Assembly (NCBI RefSeq): GCF_009914315.1
Contig: NZ_CP042596.1
Location: forward strand, 2,108,001 to 2,172,000
Source of the DNA: Granulicella sp. WH15
GTDB taxonomy: Bacteria > Acidobacteriota > Terriglobia > Terriglobales > Acidobacteriaceae
Reading direction: 5' to 3'
DNA length: 64,000 bases
Shown here: piece after piece, positions 1 through 8,147 of the stretch
How the letters are laid out: each line of letters starts with the position of its first letter
Position numbering within the stretch: the stretch's first letter is position 1
Made by a program: the position numbers and the translations under genes
Notes under the pieces: generated by a model
Database searches by the model: none
What the model saw: only the letters and a program-made list of their open reading frames with translations
Told to the model about the DNA's origin: nothing

Positions 1-2
1 AC

Positions 3-812
3 AAGCTCAAGCCCCTCCGCATCGCCATCTACGATCAGTTCGGCGGCATCCTGCCCGCAGGCTGGACCCGCTGGCTCTTCGAGCGCTTCGAGTTTCCCTT
101 CGAGATGGTCTACCCGCAGACGCTCGACAAGGGCGACCTGAAGAGCAAGTACGACGTCATTATCTTCACCGACGGAGCCTTCCGCCGCGGCCTCGCAGGA
201 CGCGGCAACGGCGGACAGGGAGCCAAGCTGCCCGACGACATTCCCGCCGAGTTCCAGGGCTGGACGGGCCGCATCACCGAGGCCACCACCTTCCCGCAGA
301 TCAAGGCATTCCTCAACGACGGAGGCTCCATCGTCACGGTGGGCAGTTCCACGGTGATGGCAGAGATCCTCGGCCTGCCCATCTCGAACTACCTCGTCGA
401 GCGCGCCCCCGGAGCGCCGGAGCGACCACTCGCCCGCGAGAAGTTCTTCATCCCCGGCTCTCTCATGGAGGCCAACATCGACAACACGGTGCCCCTGGCC
501 TACGGGATGCCGGACAAGGTGAACTTCTTCTTCGACAGCAGCCCCATCTTCCGGCTCGCGCCGAACGCGTCCTCAAAGCACACCTACGCGGCGGCCTGGT
601 TCTCCAAGCCCCAGACGCTGACCAGCGGCTGGGCCTGGGGGCAGGAGTACCTGAACGGGGGAACAGCAGCGGTTGCGGGCAAGCTAGGCAAGGGCAACGT
701 CATCGTCCTGGGGCCGGAGGTCTCGTTCCGAGGCGAGCCTCACGGCACCTTCAAGCTGCTCTTCAACGGCGTCATGTACGGAGGCTTGGAGCCAACCACG
801 TTAGGGAAGTAG
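3..812 (+). CDS. M14-type zinc carboxypeptidase, C-terminal part (5' end outside window)
   Basis: The frame is open from the first complete codon at position 3 and ends at a TAG at 810-812, so the start lies upstream of the window. About 270 residues are visible. They begin with a Rossmann-like segment (RIAIYDQFGG, then GWTRWLFE) followed by a glutamine-amidotransferase-like layout (SKYDVIIFTDGA, GGSIVTVGSS, GNVIVLGPEVSFRG). This arrangement is what I know from the C-terminal half of large secreted acidobacterial M14 carboxypeptidases, where it follows the zinc peptidase domain. The catalytic HxxE...H residues would lie upstream and cannot be checked. The family name rests on that C-terminal signature alone. 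An internal ATG at 105 is not a credible start because coding continues upstream of it. Confidence 0.6.
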   Translation, partial: KLKPLRIAIYDQFGGILPAGWTRWLFERFEFPFEMVYPQTLDKGDLKSKYDVIIFTDGAFRRGLAGRGNGGQGAKLPDDIPAEFQGWTGRITEATTFPQIKAFLNDGGSIVTVGSSTVMAEILGLPISNYLVERAPGAPERPLAREKFFIPGSLMEANIDNTVPLAYGMPDKVNFFFDSSPIFRLAPNASSKHTYAAAWFSKPQTLTSGWAWGQEYLNGGTAAVAGKLGKGNVIVLGPEVSFRGEPHGTFKLLFNGVMYGGLEPTTLGK

Positions 813-844
813 AGCCTTCCCGCCACTCTCTAAAACCCTTTACG

Positions 845-1095
845 GAATGGCTAAAGCTGTGCCGTAAAGGGCTTCTGTTTTTGTCGTTGCTGTTGTTGGT
901 TTTCTTGGTTGTCATTCAGGAGCGAAGCGGAGGAATCTGCTTCTGTCGTTGTTCTTGCTTTTGCTTTTGTTGTTGCTTCGGTTGTTGTCTTTGCCGTTGC
1001 TTCTGAGGTAGGTCGGGGCTTTAGCCCCGACACTAACCCTCACCCCAAAAGTGAGCGTTAGCCCCGAAGTATGCTTTCCCCCTCAGCCCACCAAC
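845..1095. repeat. Dispersed intergenic repeat, type A, copy 1
   Basis: A non-coding spacer made of TTG-rich hexamer-like runs (GTTGTT, GTTGCT, TTGCTTTTG), then the conserved core TCATTCAGGAGCGAAGCGG at about 912-930, more TTG-rich sequence, and a GGGCTTTAGCCCCGA hairpin at about 1017-1031. The same succession recurs near 2.9-3.3, 7.8-7.9 and 34.7-34.95 kb (inverted). There is no credible ORF with a ribosome site in it. Confidence 0.75.
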
Positions 1096-1581
1096 TCAAT
1101 CCAAAGCCACGCCCGTAACCCCCAACACCTCCGCCAACACCGCGACGACCATCTCATGGTCATCCCGCTGCGGCAGCCCGCTGGCCACAACCGTCCCCAC
1201 CAACCCGGTCCCACGCAGCACCACCGGAAACCCACCCCCATGCGCGGCATAGTCGGCGAGCTTCAACCCCTGCCGCTCCTCGAGCGTGGTCCCATCCAAA
1301 ACCAACTGCCGCCCCACATGGTACGACGACCGCCCAAACCGCATCACCGTATTCCTCTTCCGCCGAATCCAATCCTCCTGCCCCTGCGCGGCCCCATTCA
1401 TGGCGACGGCAAACAACATTCGCCCCGCCACCTGAATCTCGAAGGTCATCCCCGCGCCGAGAGCAATCGACCGATCTCTTAGCTTGCTCCCGATCGTCCA
1501 AGCTGTCTCCGCGCCAAACTCCGCAAACTGGAGCTTCGCCTCCTGCACCTTCATCCGTTCGATATCTTCCGCCAACCCCAT
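1096..1581 (-). CDS. UPF0303 / heme-degrading-domain family protein
   Basis: 161 residues from the chosen start. The central signature DWIRRKRNTV...RFGRSSYHVG and the later ADYAAHGGGFP and GLPQRDDHE are characteristic of the UPF0303 family (HbpS-like fold, IPR 'heme-degrading domain'). Members are small soluble proteins; HbpS-related ones bind haem, but the function of this one cannot be read from sequence. An in-frame ATG further upstream at 1653 would overlap the divergent Hsp70-like gene. I chose the ATG at 1581 because a GAGGAG ribosome site sits about six bases before it. The gene is divergent from the hsp70-like gene, leaving about 60 bp for both promoters. Confidence 0.8.
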   Translation of the reverse strand: MGLAEDIERMKVQEAKLQFAEFGAETAWTIGSKLRDRSIALGAGMTFEIQVAGRMLFAVAMNGAAQGQEDWIRRKRNTVMRFGRSSYHVGRQLVLDGTTLEERQGLKLADYAAHGGGFPVVLRGTGLVGTVVASGLPQRDDHEMVVAVLAEVLGVTGVALD

Positions 1582-1642
1582 CCTCATCTCCTCTGTTTCT
1601 GCATTAACTCTAGTCGGTCTATCTGCGCCATAATAACCCTTC

Positions 1643-2923
1643 ATGTGTCGCACGAATCCTCAGGCCATCGGCATCGACTTCGGAACCACCAACAGCTCAG
1701 TCGCACGAGCCGGCAACGCCGCACCAGCCACCACCGTCGAGCTGACCCGCTTCTCGAACGGCAGCGCCAGCTCGCGCTCCATCCTCTACCTAGAGAAGGT
1801 GAAAGGCCGCGTCCTCTCCGCCTCCGGTCCCGCCGCTATCGACCGCTACCTAGCCGCGCACGGCGAAGGCGACCACCCTGGCCGCCTCATCCAGTCGCTC
1901 AAGTCCTACCTGCCCAGCCGCTCGCTCACCGGCACCGAGGTCTTCGGTCGCCACTACACCCTCGAAGACCTCATCTCCCGCATCCTCACCGACCTGCGCC
2001 TGCGCGCCGAGCAGCAGTTCGCCACGCCCATCCGCCACGCCACCGTTGGCCGCCCCGTCCGCTTCGTCGGGGCAGAAACTCCCGAAGACGAGGAGTTCGC
2101 CCTCACCCGTCTGCGCGCCTCCTTCCTCCGCGCGGGCTTCGAGTCGGTCGAGTTCGAGCTGGAACCCATCGGCGCGGCCTACAGCTACCAGCTCACGCTC
2201 GACCACGACGAGACCATCCTCATCGGCGACTTCGGCGGCGGCACCAGCGACTTCTCCATCCTGACCGTCGGCCCCACGGCCAGCCGCAAGATCCTCGGCA
2301 CCTCCGGCCTGCCGCTGGCGGGCGACACCTTCGACGCCAAGATCGTCCGCAAGCTCATCTCCCCGGCGCTAGGGTCGGACTCGCTCGCCCGCGGCCTCAA
2401 CAAAACGTTGCCCGCCGTCCCAGCCTGGATCTACGCGAACCTGGAACGCTGGCACTACCTCAGTTTCCTGCGCACGCGCAACGTGCTGGAGATCCTGACC
2501 AGCGCCCACAAGCGAGCACTGGAGCCGGAAAAAATTCAGGCCCTGCTCACCCTCATCGACGAGGACCTCGGCTACCAGCTCCACCAGGCCGTGCAGCGCA
2601 CCAAGATCGACCTCTCCCGGCAAGAGGTCTCGCACTTCCAGTTCAAGGATGGCAGCCTCGACCTCCGGGCCACGGTCACGCGCAGCGAGTTCGAGCAGTG
2701 GATCGCCCCCGAACTCGAGCAGATCGCCGAGTCCATCGACTCGCTCCTCACCTCCACCGGCGTCGCCCCCGCCAGTATCGACCGCGTCTTCCTCACCGGC
2801 GGCACCAGCTTCGTCCCCGCCGTCCGCCACATCTTCGAGTCGCGCTTCCCCAACCGCATCACCACTGGCAACGAGTTCACCTCGGTCGCGCAGGGACTGG
2901 CCCTCCGCGCACTTCAGTCATAA
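1643..2923 (+). CDS. Hsp70-family ATPase, YegD-like short form
   Basis: 426 residues. The N-terminus has the Hsp70/actin phosphate-1 loop (IGIDFGTTNSSV, residues 9-20). A phosphate-2 loop DFGGGTSDFS lies near residue 195 and an adenosine-binding FLTGGTSFVP near residue 388. The ATPase domain is complete, but the protein ends where the substrate-binding domain of DnaK (about 640 residues) would begin. This matches the YegD group, putative chaperone-like ATPases of unknown client. It is followed directly by a type A repeat. The ATG at 1643 gives a short MCRTNPQ leader before the first strand, and no better start exists. Confidence 0.85.
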   Translation: MCRTNPQAIGIDFGTTNSSVARAGNAAPATTVELTRFSNGSASSRSILYLEKVKGRVLSASGPAAIDRYLAAHGEGDHPGRLIQSLKSYLPSRSLTGTEVFGRHYTLEDLISRILTDLRLRAEQQFATPIRHATVGRPVRFVGAETPEDEEFALTRLRASFLRAGFESVEFELEPIGAAYSYQLTLDHDETILIGDFGGGTSDFSILTVGPTASRKILGTSGLPLAGDTFDAKIVRKLISPALGSDSLARGLNKTLPAVPAWIYANLERWHYLSFLRTRNVLEILTSAHKRALEPEKIQALLTLIDEDLGYQLHQAVQRTKIDLSRQEVSHFQFKDGSLDLRATVTRSEFEQWIAPELEQIAESIDSLLTSTGVAPASIDRVFLTGGTSFVPAVRHIFESRFPNRITTGNEFTSVAQGLALRALQS

Positions 2924-2934
2924 CTGACAACAGC

Positions 2935-3312
2935 AAAAAAAAGGTCCGATTGTCACAAGGACGTTGTTGCCGTTGTTTGTTGTTGTCGTTGTTTGTTTTT
3001 GTTGCCGTTGCCTGTTTTTTTGTTGTCATTCAGGAGCGAAGCGGAGGAATATGCTTCTGCCTTTGTCGTTGCTGTTGCTTCTGGGGTAGGTCCGGGCTTT
3101 AGCCCGGACATCAAAACCCACCAAAGAAGCGGGCTTTAGCCCCTGAGGTATGCTTTCTTCCACCTAACCCAGACCATTAAGGGCACGGCTTCAGCCGTGC
3201 CATCCACGCACGCCGATCAACCGGCTTTAGCCGCTGAGGAACGCTTTCTTCACCCCCGTGACAACTCCGGGCCACTATCTCTCAATTACCCTCTCCAAAC
3301 CGCCTAAACTAA
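2935..3312. repeat. Dispersed intergenic repeat, type A, copy 2, with several GGGCTTTAGCCC-like hairpins
   Basis: This 380-bp spacer has no gene I can support. It repeats the layout of copy 1: TTG-rich runs (GTTGTTTGTTGTTG), the core TCATTCAGGAGCGAAGCGG at about 3028-3046, then hairpins GGGCTTTAGCCCGG (about 3095), GGGCTTTAGCCCC (about 3130) and GGCACGGCTTCAGCCGTGCC (about 3182-3201), and the words GAGGTATGCTTTCTTC. Confidence 0.75.
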
Positions 3313-3318
3313 CTCCAG

Positions 3319-4074
3319 ATGCTCCCCCTAGCCCACCGCCGCATCCTCATCACGCGCACTCGCACCCAGGGCTCCGACCTCGCCACGCAACTCGAAGCCC
3401 TGGGAGCCGAAACTATCCTCATACCTACTATCGAAATTGCTCCCCCCGAAGACCTCGCGGTACTCAACCAAATCCTGTCCAACCTGACCACTTTCGACTG
3501 GCTCATCCTGACCAGCGCCAACGCCGTCGAAGCCCTTGCACAACACAAAATTCCCCCAACCCTGAAGATCGCCGCCATCGGCCCAGCCACCGCCAAAGCC
3601 CTGCAATCCCGAGGCATCCACGCCGATCTCGTCCCCCCAAAGTACGTAGCCGAATCACTGGCCGAGGCACTGCTCCCACACGCCCCCGCCGCCCGTATGC
3701 TGCTGCTCCGCGCCGCCGTAGCCCGTGACTACCTGCCCGAAGCCCTAACTGCTGCCGGGGCACACATCACCATCGCCGAGGCCTACCGGGCGGTCATTCC
3801 CAAGGAGTCCATAGCAGCCTTAAAGCACCTGTTGGCCGACCCCACACACCACCCGCACGCCATCACCTTCACCAGCGCATCCACGGCCACCAACCTGACC
3901 GAGCTGCTCCACGCCGCCAGCCTGACCCTGCCTGAGACCATCGCCCGGGCCTCCATCGGCCCCATCACCACCCGCACCCTGCGCGAACTGAACCTACCCC
4001 CACAGATCGAAGCTCAGGAAGCCACCATCCCCAGCTTGGTCGAAGCCCTGGCCGCCTACTTCGCCAGCCTCTAA
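3319..4074 (+). CDS. hemD: Uroporphyrinogen-III synthase
   Basis: 251 residues, typical HemD length. HemD closes hydroxymethylbilane to uroporphyrinogen III with inversion of ring D, in cytoplasmic tetrapyrrole biosynthesis. Sequence conservation in this family is low. The identification rests on RILITRTRTQGSDLA at the start, the FDWLILTSANAVEAL segment at the end of the first half-domain, and the second half with FTSASTATNL and ASIGPITTRTLRE, which are the usual HemD landmarks. It stands alone here, away from hemC or hemB. Its stop overlaps by four bases, tail to tail, with the stop of nth. Confidence 0.88.
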   Translation: MLPLAHRRILITRTRTQGSDLATQLEALGAETILIPTIEIAPPEDLAVLNQILSNLTTFDWLILTSANAVEALAQHKIPPTLKIAAIGPATAKALQSRGIHADLVPPKYVAESLAEALLPHAPAARMLLLRAAVARDYLPEALTAAGAHITIAEAYRAVIPKESIAALKHLLADPTHHPHAITFTSASTATNLTELLHAASLTLPETIARASIGPITTRTLRELNLPPQIEAQEATIPSLVEALAAYFASL

Positions 4075-4760
4075 TGCGAACTCCAGGTCTTATCCCCTGA
4101 GTTACACAGCGTCTCCAGCGTACAGTCCACACATCGTGGCTTCCGCGCGATGCAAACCTGCCTCCCATGATGAATCAGCTCATGCGAGAAGGCGATCCAC
4201 CGATTCTGCGGAATAATCTTCACCAGATCCCGCTCGATCTTCTCCGGCGACTCCTCCTTGGTCAGCTCCAGCCGCCGCGAGATTCGCAGCACATGCGTAT
4301 CCACCACCACGCCCACGGCAATCTCGTAAAACGACCCCAGAACGACGTTCGCGGTCTTCCGCGCCACACCCGGCAGCCGCAGCAGCTCCTCCATCGTCTG
4401 CGGAACCTTGCCCCCAAACTCCTCCACAATGACCCGCGACGCGCCCTGAATCGACTTAGCCTTATTGCGAAAGAATCCCGTCGTCCGGATCAGCTCCTCA
4501 AGCTCCGGCAGGGAAGCCGCAGCCATCGCCTTCGGCGTGGGAAACATCTTGAACAGCGCCGGAGTCACCAGGTTCACGCGCACATCCGTACACTGCGCCG
4601 AGAGAATCGTGGCAATCGTCAACTCCCACGCGTTGCGATGGTTCAGCGCGCACACCACGCCGGGATAGGTCTTCGCCAGCACATCCAGAATCGCCGAGAT
4701 CCGCTCAGGAGCCAGAGGCTTCCTTGTCGTTTTCTTCCGTGCCACCTTGCTTGTCGTCAT
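4071..4760 (-). CDS. nth: Endonuclease III (DNA glycosylase/AP lyase)
   Basis: 229 residues. Removes oxidised pyrimidines in base excision repair. Visible landmarks are ATILSAQCTD, the helix-hairpin-helix LPGVARKTANVVL with the catalytic Lys, VDTHVLRISRRL with the catalytic Asp, and a C-terminal 4Fe-4S cluster loop with spacing C-x6-C-x2-C-x5-C (about residues 203-219). The N-terminal 20 residues are basic (KVARKKTTRKP) and extend beyond the E. coli enzyme. The gene is convergent with hemD, and the two stop codons interlock (TAG at 4073-4071, TAA at 4072-4074). Confidence 0.93.
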   Translation of the reverse strand: MTTSKVARKKTTRKPLAPERISAILDVLAKTYPGVVCALNHRNAWELTIATILSAQCTDVRVNLVTPALFKMFPTPKAMAAASLPELEELIRTTGFFRNKAKSIQGASRVIVEEFGGKVPQTMEELLRLPGVARKTANVVLGSFYEIAVGVVVDTHVLRISRRLELTKEESPEKIERDLVKIIPQNRWIAFSHELIHHGRQVCIARKPRCVDCTLETLCNSGDKTWSSH

Positions 4761-4779
4761 CTTTACCTGATGCTAACAA

Positions 4780-4856
4780 GAAGCAACGGCAAAAGCGTCC
4801 TCACGCCGGACGGGCGGCACTGCGTGCGGTCTTGGACGCTTCGCGTGCTTTTTAAT
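4780..4856 (+). repeat. Dispersed repeat, type B, copy 1
   Basis: AAGCAACGGCAAAAGCG, then GCCGGACGGGCGGCACTGCG and GGACGCTTCGCGTG. The same order of words (AAAAGCGCCCTC, GCCGGGCGGGCGG, GCACTTCGTGC, GACGCTTCGCGTG) occurs at 25.6 and 34.97 kb, and inverted at 17.46 and 30.5 kb. It sits between divergent nth and the DedA gene and may hold part of their promoter region. Confidence 0.7.
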
Positions 4857-4880
4857 CCCGACCCGCTATACTGCAAGCGC

Positions 4881-5504
4881 ATGTCCGAAAAAATCTTCAC
4901 CATACTCGTCGGCCTTATCGCCAGCGGCGGCTACGCCAGTGTCTTCATCCTCATGGCCATCCAGTCCGCCTGCGTCCCCATCCCGTCCGAGGTCGTCATG
5001 CCGCTCGCCGGTTACGCCCTCGCTCACAGCCAGTGGGAGCTGGTCATCCTGGCCACCGTCGCTTCCATTGCCAGCAACGTAGGCTCTGCCATCGCCTACT
5101 GGATCGGCGCCCGCGGCGGCCGCCCCATGGTCGAGCGCTTCGGCGGCTACGTGCTCCTCAGCCGTCGCGACCTCGACCGTGTCGAGCACTTCTTTGCCAA
5201 GTACGGCTCGCTCGCAGTCCTCATCGGCCGTATGCTGCCCATCGTCCGCACGTTCATCGCGCTGCCCGCGGGCGTCGCCAAGATGAACCAGCTCCGCTTC
5301 CACATCTACACCTTCATCGGCTCCTGGCCCTGGTGCTACGCGCTGGCTTACGTGGGTATGCGCCTGGGCGACACCTTCAACACCAACCCACAGTTCAAGG
5401 AAATCTTCCACCGCTTTCACCTGGGTGTGGAGGTCTTTCTGGTCGCAGGGTTCGTCTGGTTCATCTCCTCTCACTGGAAGAACCGCATCCGCACTGAAGC
5501 CTAG
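4881..5504 (+). CDS. DedA-family membrane protein
   Basis: 207 residues. The DedA (SNARE-associated/VTT) family consists of inner-membrane proteins implicated in undecaprenyl-phosphate or phospholipid translocation and envelope homeostasis. Family landmarks are the amphipathic entry around IPSEVVMPLAGY (about residues 34-45), the glycine-rich GSAIAYWIGARGGRP, FFAKYGSLAVLIGRMLP and the conserved RTFIALPAGVAKM. About four to five hydrophobic segments are visible. The frame is open far upstream, but that part is antisense to nth. The ATG at 4881 begins directly before the DedA homology. The substrate cannot be inferred. Confidence 0.9.
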   Translation: MSEKIFTILVGLIASGGYASVFILMAIQSACVPIPSEVVMPLAGYALAHSQWELVILATVASIASNVGSAIAYWIGARGGRPMVERFGGYVLLSRRDLDRVEHFFAKYGSLAVLIGRMLPIVRTFIALPAGVAKMNQLRFHIYTFIGSWPWCYALAYVGMRLGDTFNTNPQFKEIFHRFHLGVEVFLVAGFVWFISSHWKNRIRTEA

Positions 5505-5517
5505 CGAAAAAGATTTC

Positions 5518-5593
5518 AGATGCCGACCAACGGGAGGCACTCAGAAACTAATTCCGCCCCCACCGCCCCGACAACGGTACGAAGTACCTATTT
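5518..5593 (+). repeat. Dispersed repeat, type C, copy 1
   Basis: GCCGACCAACGGGAGGC followed by CCACCGCCCCGACAACGG and the small hairpin GGTACGAAGTACC. Copies with the same word order occur at 8072-8147 and 27304-27378. The spacing from the preceding stop codon is 13 bases. Confidence 0.7.
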
Positions 5594-5670
5594 GCGCCTC
5601 GTGTGTTGCGTGAGCGATACTAAACCGTCCGCTTTTACGGAATATCGTAGTCAAGAAGGGTCCTTACAGA

Positions 5671-7014
5671 ATGTCCAGCACCGGAGCCGCGAACCACGCC
5701 GCGGCCAGCATCAAGCCTCACACAGGTAAGCTCGGCGTCATGATTCCCGGCATGGGAGCAGTCGCCACCACACTCATCGCCGGCGTAGAGGCCGTCCGCC
5801 GCGGTTTCGCCAAGCCCTTCGGTTCCATGACTCAGATGGGAACCATCCGCCTCGGCAAGCGTACTGACGACCGTACGCCCCTCATCAAGAACTTCCTCGA
5901 TCTCGCGCCGCTCGAAGACCTCGTCTTCACCGGTTGGGATATCTTCGGCGGCAACCTGTACGACGCGGCCAAGACCGCTGCCGTGCTCGACCGCGACCAG
6001 CTCGAGAGCATGAAGGAGTTCCTCCAGTCCATCGAGCCCATGCCTGCGGCCTTCGACCAGCGCTGGGTCAAGCGCCTCGACCCCAAGGTGCAGAAGGTCG
6101 GCAAGAACAAGTGCGATCTGGCCAACCAGATCCGCAACGATATCGCCGAGTTCAAGACCAAGACCGACCGCCAGGTCATGATCTGGTGCGGCTCCACCGA
6201 GATCTACATCGAGCCCAAGCCGGTCCACCAGACCCTCGAGGCCTTCGAGAAGGGTCTCGTCGACGACGATCCGGATATCTCCCCGTCGATGCTCTACGCC
6301 TGGGCCGCGCTCAAGGAGGGCATCCCCTTCGCCAACGGCGCGCCCAACCTGACCGTGGACATCCCCGCTCTGCAGGAGCTCTCGAAGAAGATGGGCGCTC
6401 CGATCTGCGGTAAGGACTTCAAGACCGGCCAGACCTTCATCAAGACGGTTCTCGCGCCCGGTTTCAAGGTCCGCCAGCTCGGCGTCGCCGGATGGTACTC
6501 CACCAACATCCTCGGCAACCGCGATGGCGAAGTGCTGGACGATCCCGATAACTTCAAGACGAAGGAAGTCTCGAAGCTCGGTGTGCTCGAGCACATCTTC
6601 CAGCCCGAGAAGAACCCCGAACTCTACGGCGATATCTTCCATAAGGTGCGGATTAACTACTACCCGCCTCGTGGTGATAACAAAGAGGGTTGGGACAACA
6701 TCGATATCTTCGGATGGCTCGGTTACCCGATGCAGATCAAGGTAGACTTCCTCTGCCGCGACTCCATTCTGGCTGCGCCGCTCGCGCTCGACCTGGTTCT
6801 TTACATGGACCTCGCCGCCCGCACGGACATCCTCAAGGGCCTCGGTATCCAGGAATGGCTCAGCTTCTACTTCAAGGACCCCGATACCGCGCCCGGCGTC
6901 TACCCCGAGCACGATATCTTCATCCAGAACATGAAGCTCAAGAACACCCTGCGCTACATCATGGGCGAAGAGCTAATCACCCACCTCGGCCTGGACTACT
7001 ACGGCGAGGAGTAA
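5671..7014 (+). CDS. ino1: Myo-inositol-1-phosphate synthase
   Basis: 447 residues. The NAD-dependent enzyme turns glucose 6-phosphate into 1L-myo-inositol 1-phosphate, the entry to inositol lipids and other inositol compounds. The Rossmann loop MIPGMGAVATTLIAG lies at about residues 24-38. Other family marks are DIFGGNLYDAA, GAPNLTVDIP, GKDFKTGQTFIKT (the conserved lysine-bearing active-site segment), STNILGNRDGEVL and GWLGYPMQIKVDFLCRDSILAAPLALDL. The length fits bacterial and eukaryotic-type MIPS. It is followed by a strong hairpin terminator, suggesting a monocistronic unit. Confidence 0.93.
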   Translation: MSSTGAANHAAASIKPHTGKLGVMIPGMGAVATTLIAGVEAVRRGFAKPFGSMTQMGTIRLGKRTDDRTPLIKNFLDLAPLEDLVFTGWDIFGGNLYDAAKTAAVLDRDQLESMKEFLQSIEPMPAAFDQRWVKRLDPKVQKVGKNKCDLANQIRNDIAEFKTKTDRQVMIWCGSTEIYIEPKPVHQTLEAFEKGLVDDDPDISPSMLYAWAALKEGIPFANGAPNLTVDIPALQELSKKMGAPICGKDFKTGQTFIKTVLAPGFKVRQLGVAGWYSTNILGNRDGEVLDDPDNFKTKEVSKLGVLEHIFQPEKNPELYGDIFHKVRINYYPPRGDNKEGWDNIDIFGWLGYPMQIKVDFLCRDSILAAPLALDLVLYMDLAARTDILKGLGIQEWLSFYFKDPDTAPGVYPEHDIFIQNMKLKNTLRYIMGEELITHLGLDYYGEE

Positions 7015-7037
7015 ACCCGCAGTCCAGAACCAAACAT

Positions 7038-7072
7038 GCGGCGGCTGATACTCTCAGCCGCCGCTTTGTCTT
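7038..7072 (+). terminator. Rho-independent terminator after ino1
   Basis: Perfect 11-bp stem GCGGCGGCTGA / TCAGCCGCCGC with a five-base loop, followed by CTTTGTCTTAT, a moderately T-rich tail. It begins 23 bases after the ino1 stop. Confidence 0.8.
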
Positions 7073-7093
7073 ATCTGCCAATACGAGGGACCA

Positions 7094-7810
7094 ATGACGC
7101 AAGAAAGGGAAGAGAGCCACCAGGAGCGAGTCCTGCGCATGGTCACCCTCCTCCTGCTGGTCCGCCCGCTGGAGCAGTGGCCCGGCTCTCTGCTCCTCTG
7201 CACCAGCCTTAGCCCCATCGGAGCCGCCTTAGCCCGTGCCGCGAACATCGTCGGAGCCGTCGCGCTTGCCATCGACGCCAGTCCCAAAGTCTGCCGTGCT
7301 GCTCTCCGCGCAGGCGACTGCGACTTCGCCGTCAATACTCTCGATGAGGCCTTGCGCGTCCTCAAAAACGAGATTCGCAAGCGCCAGCCGCTCTCCGTTG
7401 CCCTTGAAGCCTCCCCTAACGAGGCTCTTGCCGAGCTTCTTGACCGAGGCGTCTGCCCCGAGCTATTCGCTGACACCGCAGAGGAGCCGACCACCTTCAT
7501 CGACCACTTTCACGATCAGGGAACCATCGTTCTCAACATCGATCACGCCCCGCGCCCCGATGCACTGGATGGCCCTGGGATTTTGAAGCGGTACCTTGAA
7601 ACCAACGGCCTCGATCTGGTCTCGTTCACCTTCGGCACCGCTGCCGAACTCCGCGATTTAGACTCGCGGCTGCTCGAAATCCTGCCCGCGGGAGACGTGC
7701 GTCGCCGTTGGTGTGCCGCTGCTCCCCATCACTTCTACCGCGAGCGCCCCCCGCGCCGCGATGCTTTTCTCACCAAGGCAGAACAATTGCAGCTAAAGCT
7801 GGGAACTTGA
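7094..7810 (+). CDS. Stand-alone urocanase-like NAD-binding-domain protein, function unknown
   Basis: 238 residues, soluble. I do not know a named family for it. The middle part reads like the central Rossmann domain of urocanate hydratase: ARAANIVGAVALAID (about residues 49-63), a CRAALRAGDCDFAVNTLDEAL stretch (about 71-92), PLSVALEASPNEALAELLDRG, then CPELF where urocanases have PD(V/L) and the TDQTSAHD motif. That last motif is absent here (ADTAEEPT), and the flanking urocanase domains are missing, so catalysis as urocanase is unlikely. The resemblance is from memory of motif spacing, not alignment. It may be co-transcribed with nothing: a terminator precedes it and a repeat region follows. 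Confidence 0.6.
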   Translation: MTQEREESHQERVLRMVTLLLLVRPLEQWPGSLLLCTSLSPIGAALARAANIVGAVALAIDASPKVCRAALRAGDCDFAVNTLDEALRVLKNEIRKRQPLSVALEASPNEALAELLDRGVCPELFADTAEEPTTFIDHFHDQGTIVLNIDHAPRPDALDGPGILKRYLETNGLDLVSFTFGTAAELRDLDSRLLEILPAGDVRRRWCAAAPHHFYRERPPRRDAFLTKAEQLQLKLGT

Positions 7811-8070
7811 GCCGTTGCTGTTGCCTGTTTTCTTGGTTGTCATTCAGGAGCGAAGCGGAGGAATCTGCTTTTGTCGTTGCTTTTGCTCTTGGGGTAAACC
7901 CGGGCTTTAGCCCCGAGGTATGCTTTCTTCAAAAGAGAAAAGTCTGCCTGCCGGACGGGGTTCGGTTGCGTCGGCAGAGCATTCGACTCTTAATCGACTG
8001 GTTGAAGGCGTGGGCGTTCACACGCCCTTTCCAAGTTTGGGCCGCTCCTTCTGTTGGCCGGAAGAAATAT
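7811..8070. repeat. Dispersed repeat, type A, copy 3, plus further small hairpins
   Basis: A non-coding spacer: TTGCTGTTGCC, the core TCATTCAGGAGCGAAGCGG at about 7840-7858, TTGTCGTTGCTTTTG, the GGGCTTTAGCCCC hairpin (about 7902) and GAGGTATGCTTTCTTC. A GGGCGTTCACACGCCC hairpin follows at about 8011-8026. Confidence 0.7.
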
Positions 8071-8071
8071 C

Positions 8072-8147
8072 CTCGCTGCCGACCAGCGGGAGGCCCCATG
8101 CCGTTGGTCCTGCCTATACCGCCCCGAGAACGGCACGAAGTGCCTGC
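8072..8147. repeat. Dispersed repeat, type C, copy 2, running into the 3' end of engB
   Basis: GCCGACCAGCGGGAGGCC, then ACCGCCCCGAGAACGG and the hairpin GGCACGAAGTGCC. The right part (8114-8147) is translated, on the minus strand, as the last residues of EngB. Confidence 0.7.

Noticed and set aside
4167..4880. Upstream extension of the DedA reading frame
   Set aside because: This stretch is antisense to nth and shows no membrane or DedA sequence; DedA homology starts at the ATG 4881.
5635..6912. Long minus-strand open frame opposite ino1
   Set aside because: Acidic, Leu/Glu/Val-rich composition typical of a reverse frame; ino1 has all family motifs.
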